Of a stretch of DNA of 64,000 bases, positions 11,635-22,760 are shown in pieces (position 1 is the first letter of the stretch; every line of letters begins with the position of its first letter). Both the position numbers and the translations under genes were made by a program. Source of the DNA: Adiantum capillus-veneris. Taxonomy: Eukaryota; Streptophyta; Polypodiopsida; Polypodiales; Pteridaceae. The stretch covers positions 169,457,740-169,521,739 of the forward strand of contig CM043944.1 of assembly GCA_014529385.2 (NCBI GenBank), given 5' to 3'. The notes below the pieces were generated by a model. The model had not been told where the DNA came from. It did no database searches and worked only from the letters and a program-made list of their open reading frames with translations.

Positions 11635-12040
11635 TCAAGGTTTCTCTTTTCTTGCTCAAGAAGGGAGGTCCTCAAGCTAGCTACAAATGGTTGGTATTAT
11701 TAATTGCCTGTGAGTAAGTAGAATAGGGATTTTTCAGCCTTGCAGTGCGCCTGCCTTTGTGCAATTAACGGGGCATCACCGTCGAGAGCTATGGTCTTAA
11801 TAGTGGAGTCCTACGGGGCTTGCCTACGGCTTACCACTATTGAGCTATTAGAAGCTTGACAGGAGCCGGTGTTGTTTTGGTGTCGAAAGACCCTCTCTTC
11901 TATTCCTTGCAATTAATGGTATTCGAGCCGCGGGTACAGTAGCTTGAGTGCTTTTTTTTCTAAAGGGGTAAAGAGGAGTAGCAACTAGGGCTTGAAGTGC
12001 CAAAGTACACCTAAAAAGTTTACACCTAAAAGTTGTTAGA

Positions 12041-15000
12041 ATGGCTGACAATAGTAAAGAGAGTGAAATTAATGTTGATAACTTTGATTTTGCTCATGAG
12101 CAAGCTACTAATGATGCTTCAATGCTTGTTAACTATCTTGTTTCTAAGCTTCAACAAGCCATGGCCAATCCATCTCTCCAAAGTGAAGTGCAACGGCAGC
12201 TCCGTGCTCACGGGATTCTCCAAGCTCATCACCATGACGAGAGAACACCTAGGAAGCCTCCTTGTGAGACTACCAAAAGAGGTCTCTCTCCGATTCGGGA
12301 AGAAGAAGAGAATCCATATGAAGGGCTCAAGAACTTACTTCTTGATGATGCATCTCCTTCCCAAAGGAGAACTCAAGAGCCTCCACCGAAGGAACGAGAA
12401 AGAAGCGAGTCTCCCGCCACCTCGGCGGAGATGGCTCCACGAAGACGGCGGGCTAAACGCTCTCCATCACCACCAAAGCGGAGAAGACCATCACACTCTT
12501 CTCCACGCCATAATTCAAAGAGGGATGATAAAAAGCAAGAGAAGAAAAAGGCGAGAAAGAGGACACCCTCTTCTCCATCTTCTTCATCCTCTTCCTCTTA
12601 TGAAAGCTATGGTGAAGACGACAAAGATCAAGACAAGAAAAAGGCGAGAAAGAGGTCACCCTCTTCTCCACCTTCTTCAAATTCTTCATCTTCTGAAGAA
12701 AGTGATGGTGCAACTTTTGAACCATCAAAAAGAAGAGGCCATAGGAAATCCTATGCCGCATGGAAGAGGTCGTCCAAGCTGAAGAAATTCAAAGAGGGAG
12801 GGAAGAGCATCTCTTTCCTTACCTATGATGGCACCTTCGGTGCTACAGACAAAGTTTTGGCCTTTATCCAGCAATTCGATGCGGCGTTTGGAGATGAGGG
12901 CTTCACGGAGTCCTCTAAGCTACGCCATGTAGCTATGCACTTTCAAAAGTCCGCCAGACAATGGTGGTCTAGCCTACGAGCCAAAGGTGAAGCTCCACGA
13001 ACATGGAAGGCTTTAAGAGCTTCCATTATGAAGCAGTTTTTGGCCACCGATGCCAAAGACAAAGTACTCACCGAATGGCGAAGCTTAAAGCTCTCTCCCA
13101 ATGAATCCATCCACAAATATGTAGACAAGTTTTGGGACCTACAACTCAAAGCCACTGTCTTCAAAAAGTTGGATTTTGGAGAGCAAAAGCAACAATTTTG
13201 TGCGGGCTTAACCGAAGAAATGGCGGAGTATGTCAACTCCCAAAGGCCACGTACCATATCGGCGGTAATACACCATACTATGGTGGCCTCGCGAATCAAT
13301 TTCCAAACGGGGGGTAAAAGAAATAATAAGCCCCCGGAAAACAAGGGTTCCAATGAGCCTAAGGGGAAGGAAAATGTCCAAAAGTCTCCTAAGGGCAATT
13401 CCAACAAAGCTAAAGAGAAGGGAGTTTACAAAGGAAAGAATAAACTCTCTCCTGAAGAGCTTGAGCGTTATCGTAAAGATAACCGGTGTTTCAAGTGCGG
13501 CGAACAAGGGCATGCGTACCGCGCTTGTCCCCAAAAGAACAACCGCCAAGATCCTCCTAGAGCTTCTTTGGTTGAAATCCAAGAGGAGGAGATTCATCAA
13601 ACTCACCACAAAGGATCTCCTCTATGCCATGCTTGGGGAAAGGTAAGAGAACATGATGCTTTTATTCTCTTTGACCCTGGTTCTACTCACAATTTCATAT
13701 CTATGGAGTTAGCCACCAAGCTAGGCATACAATCCTACGAGATGGGAGATATCCTACCCGCAGACAGTGCCTTCAAGGGGCAAGAAGCTTCAGTCACTCC
13801 CTTAATCGGGAAATTGAGGCTTCATGTCCAAGGCTATGTGGACAAAGAGGACTTCTTTATCTCTCCTCTCAAGCATGAGGATGTAATCCTAGGGGCACCA
13901 TGGTTTGACCGCCTGGCTGCCCATGTTAAATTTCCTGAAAGGAGAATCTCCTTTAAGTTCAGGGAAAAGGACATGTATATAGATGCTAGGGAGATGGGTA
14001 ACACCATCCCCATTGTACATACACCAGCTTTCAACAAGTCAATAAAGAGCTCTATTTCCGTGTACATGATTTTTGTTAAAGATTCTCAAAATGAACCTAA
14101 TGCTTTAGCAAAAGAAAATAAAAGCAACCAAAAAGAATTAGAGTTATCCAATTTTCTCAAGGGGTTTCAAGATGTCTTTATTGACGACATCCCTTGTGAG
14201 CTACCTCCTAAACGAGGTAATGACGACCATGCAATTGAACTTCTTCCAGGAAGTTCACCGCCTAACAAACCTCCTTATAGAGTTTCTCAAGCTCAACAAG
14301 AGGAGATTATGCGGCAAGTGCATGAGTTAATTGAGAAGGGCATGGTTAGGCCTAGCTCATCTCCATTTTGCTCACCTGTGCTATTAGTGCAAAAGAAAGA
14401 CGGCACATATCGTATGTGTGTCGACTATAGAGCACTAAATAGGATCACTATCAAGAATAGGTTTCCCGTTCCACGGGTAGAAGACCTATTTGATAAGCTA
14501 CAAGGATCGACCTACTTCAGTAGGATTGACCTAAAAAGTGGCTATCATCAAATAAGGATAATTGATCAAGACATTGTAAAGACCGCATTTCGTACTACAT
14601 TTGGTCTTTACGAATACATTGTCATGCCTTTTGGCTTGACTAATGCACCAGCCACATTTAACCGCTTGATGGAGAAGCTGTTCAGGCCTCATCGAACCTT
14701 CACTGGAGTGTTCTTTGATGATATTATCATCTACTCTAATTCATTGGAGGAACACAAGCAACACCTCCAGGTAATATTTCAAGTTTTAAGAGAGAATAAA
14801 CTTTATGTTAATCGAAAAAAAAGTGAATTTTTCTTGCAAGAGATTCAATATTTAGGTCACATTATCTCTCAAGATGGAATCGAAATGGATCCATCTAAGT
14901 TAGAGGTAATAAAAGGATGGCCTAAACCAAGGAATCTTCATGAACTAAGAAGCTTTATAGGTATGTGTGCATACTATAGACGCTTCATAGAAAAGTTCTC

Positions 15001-16990
15001 ACAAATTTCGGGACCATTACATGACCTAACAAAGAAAAATGTTAGGTATACGTGGTCTGCTAAGGAGAACAATGCTTTCGAAAAGCTTAAAGAAAAGCTT
15101 ATCTCTCAACCTGTGCTTACACTACCGGATCTCTCAAAACCATTTGAGGTCCAATGTGATGCTTGTGGTGATTGCCTTGGGGCTGTTCTACTCCAAGAAG
15201 GGCACGCCATAGGCTATGAGAGTCGAAGGCTCGATCCTGTTGAGCAAGCTCTAGGCATATACGAAAAAGAACTCCTTGCAGTTCTACATGCCTTAGACTC
15301 ATGGAAGCACTATTTATTGGGGACTCCTTTCATTCTGCGAACGGATCACCAAAGTCTTAAGTACTTCATGACGCAGACCAAGCTCTCCGACAAACAAATG
15401 AGGTGGGCAAATTTCCTTTCGCAATTTCATTTTCATATTGCTCACATTGCTGGCAAGCACAATCAAGTAGCCGATGCACTCTCAAGACGCCCGAGAGTGA
15501 ATGCGGTTTCCATAGCAACTCACAATGATCTATCTTCAATGATAGATGAGTATGGTATTGATCCCGATTTTAGAGATGTGATTTCAGCCCTTGCATTAGG
15601 GAAGAAAGAAGAACCATTTACTTTACAAGATGGTTATCTTCTCTATGGCAATAGACTATGCGTTACTAACTCACTACGTGAGAAAGTAATGTATGAATCT
15701 CATGCTCCCCCATATGCAGGGCATAGAGGGATTCAGTCTACCCTAAAGGGAATTGAAACATATTTCTATTGGCCTACCATGAAAGTGAACATACACGAGT
15801 ATGTTTCCAAATGTGTGGTATGTCAAAAGACAAAATTTGATAGAGGGAAGCAACTTGGATTGCTTCAAACCTTGCCAATCCCTAATTCACCGTGGGAGAG
15901 CATATCCATGGATTTTATCTTTGGATTGCCTAAGTCTATCCATGGGAATACGGGAATATGGACGATAGTAGACAGGTTCAGTAAACAAGCTCATTTTATA
16001 CCTGTCAAAAAGACTATCAAAGCCCATCAAATGGCAACCCTCTTCATTTCACAAATTTTCAAGTACCATGGCTTGCCAATGTCCATAGTGTCGGATAGAG
16101 ATCCTAGAATGACCAGTAATTTCTGGAAGGGTCTCTTTGAGAATTTAGGAACAAGGCTAAACTTCTCTTCGGCCTATCATCCACAAACTGATGGCCAAAG
16201 TGAAATAGCTAACGTAACCATTCTCGATCTACTAAAAGCCTATGTAACGGAAGTAGATCAAAGATCCCAATGGGAGAAGTACTTACCCTTAGTAGAGTAT
16301 GCTTACAATAACACTGTACATACTTCTACAGGAAAAGCACCTTTCGAGATAATTGAGGGAAGATCAAAAAGTCCCTTGCTACTTAAGGTACATGGGAAGA
16401 TCTTCGCTGCAGATGAGTATAGCCGAGACCTACAAGAATCTTTCCAAAAGATTAAGGATGCTATCTCTATCTCACAGCAAAGGCAAAAGGCTGCTGCTGA
16501 CAAGCACAGAAAAGCCCAAGCCTTTAAAGAAAACGATTGGGTCTTGTTAAAGTTTCCCAAGGCTCGATTAAGGCACACGACGGGCAAGAATCCTACGGGC
16601 CACCAAAAGTACTATGCTAAACTAGCAAAAAGGTATTATGGTCCCTTCCAGATTCTTAGGCCAATCAATGAGATGGCCTATCAACTTAAGTTGCCCAATC
16701 ATTGGCTCATACACAATGCTTTTCATGTGAGCCTCTTAAAGCCTTACAAAGGAGAGCCACCTCAAGAACCAACTATTGAAGACCCACCGGAGATCGAGGA
16801 CCACGAGGAGGTGCTGCAGCCCGAGTCCATTCTCCGACATGAAGACAAGGTATTAAGAGGCGGTAAGACTATCCGACGATATCTTATTAAGTTTAAGAAT
16901 TATCCTTTTGAAGATGCTAGATGGATGAAAGGCATACAATTAAAGGATAACCTAAACCTTGTCAATGCTTACAATGCTTCCCAAGAGTAA
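12041..16990 (+). CDS. Gag-Pol polyprotein with chromodomain, gypsy element 1
   Basis: A single 1,649-residue frame. A serine/arginine/lysine-rich N-terminal region (about 110-240, with two KKKARKR..PSSP repeats) precedes the retrotransposon gag domain (about 250-440, QWWSSLRAKG). A CCHC zinc knuckle (CFKCGEQGHAYRAC) is near 482. The protease motif is near 543 and reads FDPGSTHNFIS, with proline where D-S/T-G is usual. Reverse transcriptase has YRMCVDYRALN near 787 and FFDDIIIYS near 891. RNase H follows (about 1,037-1,150). Integrase has its HHCC near 1,220-1,260 and the catalytic D, D, E near 1,291, 1,352 and 1,388. A chromodomain-like end ([17 protein letters not shown]) is near 1,610. The first ATG after the primer site is used, and element 2 aligns from the same MAD start. 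No stop or frameshift is seen, so it could be active. Confidence 0.95.
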   Translation: MADNSKESEINVDNFDFAHEQATNDASMLVNYLVSKLQQAMANPSLQSEVQRQLRAHGILQAHHHDERTPRKPPCETTKRGLSPIREEEENPYEGLKNLLLDDASPSQRRTQEPPPKERERSESPATSAEMAPRRRRAKRSPSPPKRRRPSHSSPRHNSKRDDKKQEKKKARKRTPSSPSSSSSSSYESYGEDDKDQDKKKARKRSPSSPPSSNSSSSEESDGATFEPSKRRGHRKSYAAWKRSSKLKKFKEGGKSISFLTYDGTFGATDKVLAFIQQFDAAFGDEGFTESSKLRHVAMHFQKSARQWWSSLRAKGEAPRTWKALRASIMKQFLATDAKDKVLTEWRSLKLSPNESIHKYVDKFWDLQLKATVFKKLDFGEQKQQFCAGLTEEMAEYVNSQRPRTISAVIHHTMVASRINFQTGGKRNNKPPENKGSNEPKGKENVQKSPKGNSNKAKEKGVYKGKNKLSPEELERYRKDNRCFKCGEQGHAYRACPQKNNRQDPPRASLVEIQEEEIHQTHHKGSPLCHAWGKVREHDAFILFDPGSTHNFISMELATKLGIQSYEMGDILPADSAFKGQEASVTPLIGKLRLHVQGYVDKEDFFISPLKHEDVILGAPWFDRLAAHVKFPERRISFKFREKDMYIDAREMGNTIPIVHTPAFNKSIKSSISVYMIFVKDSQNEPNALAKENKSNQKELELSNFLKGFQDVFIDDIPCELPPKRGNDDHAIELLPGSSPPNKPPYRVSQAQQEEIMRQVHELIEKGMVRPSSSPFCSPVLLVQKKDGTYRMCVDYRALNRITIKNRFPVPRVEDLFDKLQGSTYFSRIDLKSGYHQIRIIDQDIVKTAFRTTFGLYEYIVMPFGLTNAPATFNRLMEKLFRPHRTFTGVFFDDIIIYSNSLEEHKQHLQVIFQVLRENKLYVNRKKSEFFLQEIQYLGHIISQDGIEMDPSKLEVIKGWPKPRNLHELRSFIGMCAYYRRFIEKFSQISGPLHDLTKKNVRYTWSAKENNAFEKLKEKLISQPVLTLPDLSKPFEVQCDACGDCLGAVLLQEGHAIGYESRRLDPVEQALGIYEKELLAVLHALDSWKHYLLGTPFILRTDHQSLKYFMTQTKLSDKQMRWANFLSQFHFHIAHIAGKHNQVADALSRRPRVNAVSIATHNDLSSMIDEYGIDPDFRDVISALALGKKEEPFTLQDGYLLYGNRLCVTNSLREKVMYESHAPPYAGHRGIQSTLKGIETYFYWPTMKVNIHEYVSKCVVCQKTKFDRGKQLGLLQTLPIPNSPWESISMDFIFGLPKSIHGNTGIWTIVDRFSKQAHFIPVKKTIKAHQMATLFISQIFKYHGLPMSIVSDRDPRMTSNFWKGLFENLGTRLNFSSAYHPQTDGQSEIANVTILDLLKAYVTEVDQRSQWEKYLPLVEYAYNNTVHTSTGKAPFEIIEGRSKSPLLLKVHGKIFAADEYSRDLQESFQKIKDAISISQQRQKAAADKHRKAQAFKENDWVLLKFPKARLRHTTGKNPTGHQKYYAKLAKRYYGPFQILRPINEMAYQLKLPNHWLIHNAFHVSLLKPYKGEPPQEPTIEDPPEIEDHEEVLQPESILRHEDKVLRGGKTIRRYLIKFKNYPFEDARWMKGIQLKDNLNLVNAYNASQE

Positions 16991-17335
16991 GCAAATGTAC
17001 AAAATGTTAAAAATGAACAAAATTTTTTTGTCTTATAAGACTCTCTTTTTCTTGATTCGTGCACAAAAATGAAGTAGTATGCATGCTTAGATCAAGTTTG
17101 TGGAGACGACGTCTCCCAAACACCAAAGTAGAGCTTGTCACTCTACTATGGAAGACTGATAGGACTAATGTGCAGACATGCTTGCGGCAGCCTCAGGCTC
17201 TCAAGCGCCAAATGGCCTAGTCATCCATTATGGAATGATGTCGTAGGGTAACATAGGGATCCTCTACCCGCTAAGAAAAGGACTCATGCATATGCTTTAT
17301 CTTCTCTACACCATAGTCGAGGACGACTATGATTT
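16991..17335. other. 3' untranslated part of gypsy element 1
   Basis: Between the gag-pol stop and the polypurine tract there is no ORF of note. The related stretch in element 2 (33,771-34,112) shares phrases such as GTAGAGGATCC and GCATGTCTG in reverse orientation. Confidence 0.7.
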
Positions 17336-17349
17336 CAAGAGAGAGGTAA
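17336..17349 (+). promoter_or_regulatory. Polypurine tract of gypsy element 1
   Basis: A purine run, AAGAGAGAGG followed by TAA, ends directly at the 3' LTR. The identical sequence in reverse lies next to the 3' LTR of element 2 (33,753-33,767). It primes plus-strand synthesis. Confidence 0.85.
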
Positions 17350-18939
17350 TGTCATAATAATCAATATCTAATTCTCCTAAATGATTTTCTCATATTAAAC
17401 TGATCATTTAATGTGGGGAAGTGCCAAGGGAGAAAAAGCTAGAATATTGGTTAAGTTAGCAGACCGGCCACAGTAGGGATCCAAAGGAGGGAAAATAGGG
17501 ATCCAAAGGGGGGGCCATCTGCAAAAGAGCCATGTGAAACAATGGGCCAAAAAGACCCTAAGGTTCAGCCCATTAAGACTTCCAAAATGCTAAGGTTCCA
17601 AAATTCAAAGGTTGTGTCCAAAGGTCAACCCTAGGGAAAATTGGATGCTTAGTGTGTGCCCAAAAAGTCTTTCTACATCCCTACATGGGAGGGGGCGAGC
17701 CCCAAAGCTAGAGGATGAGAGAGAAAGCCACACACACACACACAGGCTCCCTTTACACAAAGGGAATGAGGGACACATGTCAGCTCCCTAGGCCAGATGC
17801 CCACAAGGTGTGCCCAATTCCTATTGGAAGACCCTTGAAGTGGACCAATGAGAATTAGGCTAGAGTAAATCTAGTTTAATTAATTTAAAAACATTTAATA
17901 AAAGAAACCAATGAGAATTAAGTCTCCTAGAAGACTATTGGGCAGTCTCCCAAGGGGTCCAATGAGCATTCAGGAGCCCCATGGCTTGCCTGATTCCTAT
18001 TGGCCAGGAGGCAAAGGGGTCCAATGAGAGTTTAGTTTAATTATTTAATTACCTAAAGCTCTCACAAAAGGGGAAAGGGGGACACATGTCTAAAGGCTAT
18101 CACTTATGCTGCTTAATTCCTATTGGCTTGACCTGGGGAGGTCCAATGAGGCAAAGGCCAGACTTATTTAGCAGCTAGGGCTCGCCCAAGAGAGGGGGGG
18201 GGCTGATTTTTGCTTGGCATTGACACACACACTCTCACACTTGACCATGTGTGAAGGGAAAATACTCTATCTCCTCCCAAGCTTTAATGGAGAGCTCATC
18301 ACCTACTCCAAGCTTGTGAGATAGAAGCCTACATCAACACTCTCTTGGCATGTGGATGCAAATCCAACCAAGAGCCAAGCTTCAATGCATGCTCATCTTC
18401 TCTACCAAGCTAATTACTAAGCTAAGCTATGCTAATATGAGTGATTATGTGAGGAGATGTACTTCTTTCTCGTAAGATACTTCTTTTTCCTCTCAATCTA
18501 CTCTCATACCCTGCTAGCTCTCACCATCTTCGAAGGTGTGTGAGGTCTTGGGTCTGAGAACGGGGATAATTCAAGTTGTGTTTGATTAAGTGTTTTGCTT
18601 GGTGTATGAAGCTTCCATCTTCATTGCACTAGCTAGTCTTGAAGGAACACAAAGAATTGTATTGTACAATGTCTCTCTTGATGGGAGAAACCATAATACA
18701 AATCCTTTTGGAGGGGGGACCGGCTCCATGCAAATCCGGTCCTCAAATGTTGTCAATAGCTTAATTGCTCTCTCTTTTGAAAGTATTGTCGATGCTATCT
18801 AACTAGGTGTTATGCTTTTTGTTGCTCTCTCCACCCAAGCACTCTTGTAATTCTCATTAGGAATCTATTCTAATGAAATGCCCACTATGTTCATTCTAAT
18901 TTCCGCTACACATAAGATTTTAAGCCATTAAATGTTACA
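17350..18939 (+). repeat. 3' LTR of gypsy element 1
   Basis: The LTR is 1,590 bp, nearly identical to the 5' LTR, with a (CA)n run four bases shorter and scattered substitutions. It is followed by GATGT (18,940-18,944). Confidence 0.95.
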
Positions 18940-18944
18940 GATGT

Positions 18945-19845
18945 TCCTATATATCAATGTTGTAAATGTTGATGTTTAATGTTCTTTTCACAATTAACTC
19001 AAAAAGGTCATATGTTGGTACTTGGGAGGTCTAGAAATAGCGATATACATGAAAATTATGCTTGCACGTCATGCGGGCATCAAAGGCAAGATCATGGTGC
19101 ACTGCTCACCCGATTGAATTCCATAGGATTTAACCTCCCCTTGCCTACAATAGAGAAGTTAAACCAATTAGAAAGCTGCCTTGTTAGTGCCAGGCTACCT
19201 TTCACCAAAATTAGGGAGTTTACATACAATGGTGAGTTTGGATTACGAGATAGTGTTGTTAATGTTTTGTCATCCTTGGGGAGAACACAACAAATACTTC
19301 CGAGGTTTTTTCATGATGAAGCCTCAATACTAGTGGGTATTAAACGTCATCTCAGTACAATCATTGCTACCTTTCCAGGATTGTCCGGCGATTGCTTACA
19401 ATGAAAGCCACTGCTCAACTATTGCAAATATCTTTATACAAGAACAAAAAAAATTACTCTAAAACAATGAGTGGCTAAGTCATTTCCATAGTCTAAATTA
19501 CCCTTTGCCTGATGATTCTATCGACAACAATCAACCACCAGACGAAGATGATCTAGCCACAGACGTCATGCTCCATGGAATTGAGTCATCACAACAAATA
19601 GTCGATCACAATGCCAAAATCTTCTTCGTAGCTCCTACTGAGGGAAATGGTCCTTTGAGTATTTTCAAAGATGAATACTGTGAAGAACTTAGTTTCCCTA
19701 CTATTTTCTATGGTGAGTGTCGTAAATACCATACACTTGCTAAGCATAAATATCAACATGTGGCTCAATGGGAACTTATGCACAGTGATAGAAGATTCTC
19801 ACTAAATATAGAGAATATTTTCTTCAGAACAGTCAAAGTAATACT
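18945..19845. repeat. Right arm of giant inverted repeat, distal part
   Basis: After the gypsy insertion, homology with the minus strand of 880 down to 1 resumes (the GTTTAATGTTCTTTTCACAATTA phrase and the Rep N-terminus). Base 1 of the window corresponds to about 19,845, so the palindrome probably continues beyond the window on the left. Confidence 0.8.
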
Positions 19846-21023
19846 CAAAAATTCCCGGGATCCATTTGGATCTGTGTGCGCAAAGGCAAGCTAAATCACA
19901 ATACACTAGTGGCCAGACAAGTTGTTGAAGATACTAACATTGAGAAAGTCTTGTCTTCCCAACTTGGATATTATGACTTTAAGGCATTGCGAACATCACC
20001 TGACTACAAGGAAAATTAGAAAAAAAACGCCTTCACTATGATTAGACATCTCGGGCCACCAACATTCTTTGTCACATTTTTTGCGGCTGAGAAATGTTGA
20101 AACCCTTTGATTGGAGCACTTGCTAAGCTCAACCCCATTGTGCATGCAAGCACACAAACAGAAGCGTCACATATACAAGATTTGGTCCGGTCCGACCCTG
20201 TAACAACATCCCGCTTTTACTTGAACTAGTTTAATGGGATGAAGAAATTGCTAGCCAAAGATATAAGCATAATAGGAAAACTCAAAGATTACTTTTTCGT
20301 AACCGAGTTTCAGAGTCGAGGTAGGCAGCATGATCATGGGTTGCTATGGATAGAAAATGATTCTATTTATGGGAAAGATCCCAATGAAGATGTTGTGGAT
20401 TTCATTGATAAGTACATAACAACTAATTCCATGCTTCTTCCTGTAGATTTACAGGAAAATTCAAACACACAAGCATAAGAAGTCTTGCTTCAAAAAATGC
20501 AAGGGATGCCGCTTTGACTTCCCTCACTACCCGATGCCCTTCACTATGACTTTAGAACCTTGTCATTCTCAACATAACAATATCCAATACAACAAAAATA
20601 AAAACAAACAAATCAAAGATAATTTATTATTACTATATTATAAAGCAAATATTACGTTCAAACAGTGGCTCCTATCTATGGACCTTCGATTTCAGGATTA
20701 CATAAAAGCTATAGCATCCACAATCTCATGCCCGACGCTTTTGTTGAAAAGAAATAACAAAGTTATTTACACAAAAAATTTCAATCCAACCATTTTAAAG
20801 CTGTGGGATGTGAATTTAGATATACAATACATTTTAAATGCACACAGAGAAGCTACCTATTGCACCTCATATATAACAAAATTTGATAGCACACTCATCA
20901 AAGTAGTCAAAGAACAATTTGACTCTTGCATTCAAAACAATGCAACTACATTTGATAGATTTCAAAAGATAGGAAACACAATACTAAACACACAGCAAAT
21001 AAGCTCACAACAAGTTAACTTAT
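18979..21023 (+). pseudogene. Helitron Rep (HUH nuclease) pseudogene, truncated
   Basis: Segments in order are 18,979-19,404 (N-terminal CxxC region, PLPTIEKLNQLESC), 19,505-19,894 (FPTIFYGE, then NIENIFFRTVKVIL), a stretch with stops carrying GPPTFFVTFFAAEK (near 20,055-20,095, the FFxTFSxAE motif), 20,239-20,478 (EFQSRGRQHDHGLLWIENDS, the two-histidine HUH position with one H read as D-H), and 20,534-21,023 (CRFDFPHYPMP just upstream, then LDIQYILNAHREATYCTSYI). These match the Helitron_like_N order. At least four stops or frameshifts occur, and the catalytic tyrosines and helicase are missing. The gene ends near 21,040 and an LRR receptor pseudogene starts within about 200 bp, which fits gene capture or a later deletion. 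Confidence 0.8.
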
Positions 21024-22092
21024 AGGTTAGATGATCCATCTCAAAACATGGAGAGACCCAATAGAGTAGTTTCAGTCCTGTCCTAAGCATTCCACTTTCA
21101 CGAAAATTGGTATGGTAGCTTTGCAGATCGAGTTTGATTATTCATCATCAGATTGTTGACAAAAATCAATGATCAACGTTAAAAAGTAGCCACTATTTTC
21201 TTTTAATGGTGGAGGCAGAATAGGTGCAGTTTGACAGGGAGTGGATTTGTAATCTCGGGGAAGGGAAGGGTTTGATTGTGTGCTTGACAAGACTTTTGCA
21301 CAATAACTTCTCTAGCGCTCTCTCCTCCATTGTGGGACCTTTTCTTTCAAGGCTTAACGTTTCAAACAACAAAGGAACTGGCGAAATACCTCTTAAAGCC
21401 TTCTCTATTATCTACATTGAACCTCACAACTGCCATAGTTGGTAGTTGCTCAGACCTAACTCTATTAGATCTCTAAAAAATTTATAACAAACCCAATTCC
21501 CACATCCCTTAGCTCCTGCCAAAGCTTTCCATGTCAACATCTCCTTGAACTCCTTCATTGGAAATATCCCCACCGTCTTCAACCAGCTAGTAATCCTAGA
21601 GGTGCTTTCTGTCTCCAAAAACAATCTCACAGGTGCAATACCATCCGATTTTGGGGATTCTTTACACTAGCTTAAGAATCTGGATCTTTTGACAACAAGA
21701 AGAAACAAAATAATCCCAATTTATGGATGTTCATAAGCTTGTATTGAGCTTCAACAAGTTCACGGGCCTCTTCCTGCATCCCTCCCCAACTCCAGTAGGT
21801 TAAAGTTACTTGACCTCATTACAAATTCCTTCACATGAGTATTCGTGGAAAGATCTAAGGTCCTTCGCTCTACAGATTTCTATTAGTAGACAATAATTTG
21901 TCTGGGTTGGTACCCTTGGAGAGTTGCAACAACCTTGTTGCAATAGATGTCATTTGCAACTTCATGACTTGCACCTTCCCCACACTGCTACGAGCTATGC
22001 CTAACATGAGAGAGATGGTTATGTAGGGCAACTTTATTGAGCAAGAAATCCCCGTTGACATCCACTAGACAGCAAGGTAGTTATGGCTACTA

Positions 22093-22345
22093 GTGCGCAA
22101 CCTCAACCTTATCAATGGCACCATCCCACCCACCTTCTCAAACTGTAGCAACCTAAAGTGGCTAACTCTTTCAAATTCAAACAACCGTCTCACAAGTCAC
22201 ATTCCATCGGAGCTGGGGCTGATGCCAAGAATCAATTTTTTGCATCCCAACAACAATTCATTGTCGAGCACAATACTGCCTACACTTGGGAACTCTAGGT
22301 ATCTATTGTGGGTTGATCTTTGTGGCAACAAGCTAGATGGTGCTG
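22093..22345 (+). repeat. Duplicated LRR segment, first copy
   Basis: The stretch encoding SNCSNLKWLTLS, ELGLMPRINFLH and LGNSRYLLWV recurs at 23,187-23,437 (SNCNSLEWLTIS, ELGLMPRINFLHLGNNSLSG, LGNSRYLLWLDLSNN). The copies are about 1.09 kb apart and direct, so an internal segment of the receptor pseudogene was duplicated, with non-coding DNA between. Confidence 0.75.
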
Positions 22346-22399
22346 GTGAGGTGGTTATGAAACACCGAAAGCTTTTCATGGTAAGGAAAATATTTCATT

Positions 22400-22760
22400 A
22401 TACTTTTTTTGGATTGAAGGGAGCTTTGAACTAAAATAAAATTTGGATTGAAGGGAACTCTTTCTCCTTGGATGGGAGAGAACTACCCTAGGTTAGGAAG
22501 CCACCTCACCTTAAATTGAAGGGAGCTAAGCTACTTAGTATCCTTTGGACTAAAGGAAGCTGGCAATAAAGCTTTCCTTTGGGAGCTACTTTATTTTTTG
22601 GACTGAAGGAAGCTCTTGATGTCTTATCATGTCACTTTGGACTGAAGGGAGCTCTTTCATTGATGTCTTATTATGTTAATTTGGAGTGAAAGGAGCTCCT
22701 TCATTGATGTCATCTTATCATGTTAATTTGGACGAAAGGGAGCAGCTCTCTTCTCTGTTG
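22400..22760 (+). repeat. Degenerate minisatellite (TTTGGACTGAAGGGAGCTCTT...)
   Basis: A phrase close to TTGGA(C/T)TGAAGG(G/A)AGCTCTT with CATTGATGTCTTATCATGTTAA recurs about seven times with variable spacing. It lies between the two LRR copies and is non-coding. The short copies near 22,410 and 22,445 lack the CATTGATGTC half. Confidence 0.7.

Larger units (their letters stand above)
10028..18939 (+). mobile_element. Complete Ty3/gypsy chromovirus-type retrotransposon (element 1)
   Basis: The element is 8.9 kb: 5' LTR, primer site, one uninterrupted gag-pol frame with a chromodomain-like C-terminus, polypurine tract, 3' LTR, and a 5-bp target duplication. By eye the LTRs differ at only about half a dozen substitutions and in one (CA)n length, so insertion is recent compared with the host arms. 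It interrupts the right arm of the Helitron inverted repeat. It is the same family as the minus-strand element at 32,082-40,925: the polypurine tract is the same, and the LTR core around the GGAGGGGGGACCGGCTCCA phrase is related. Confidence 0.95.

Noticed and set aside
12033-12782. A 249-codon ORF overlapping the start of gag-pol
   Set aside because: It is an alternative-frame shadow of the S/K/R-rich Gag region, lacking an independent start context.
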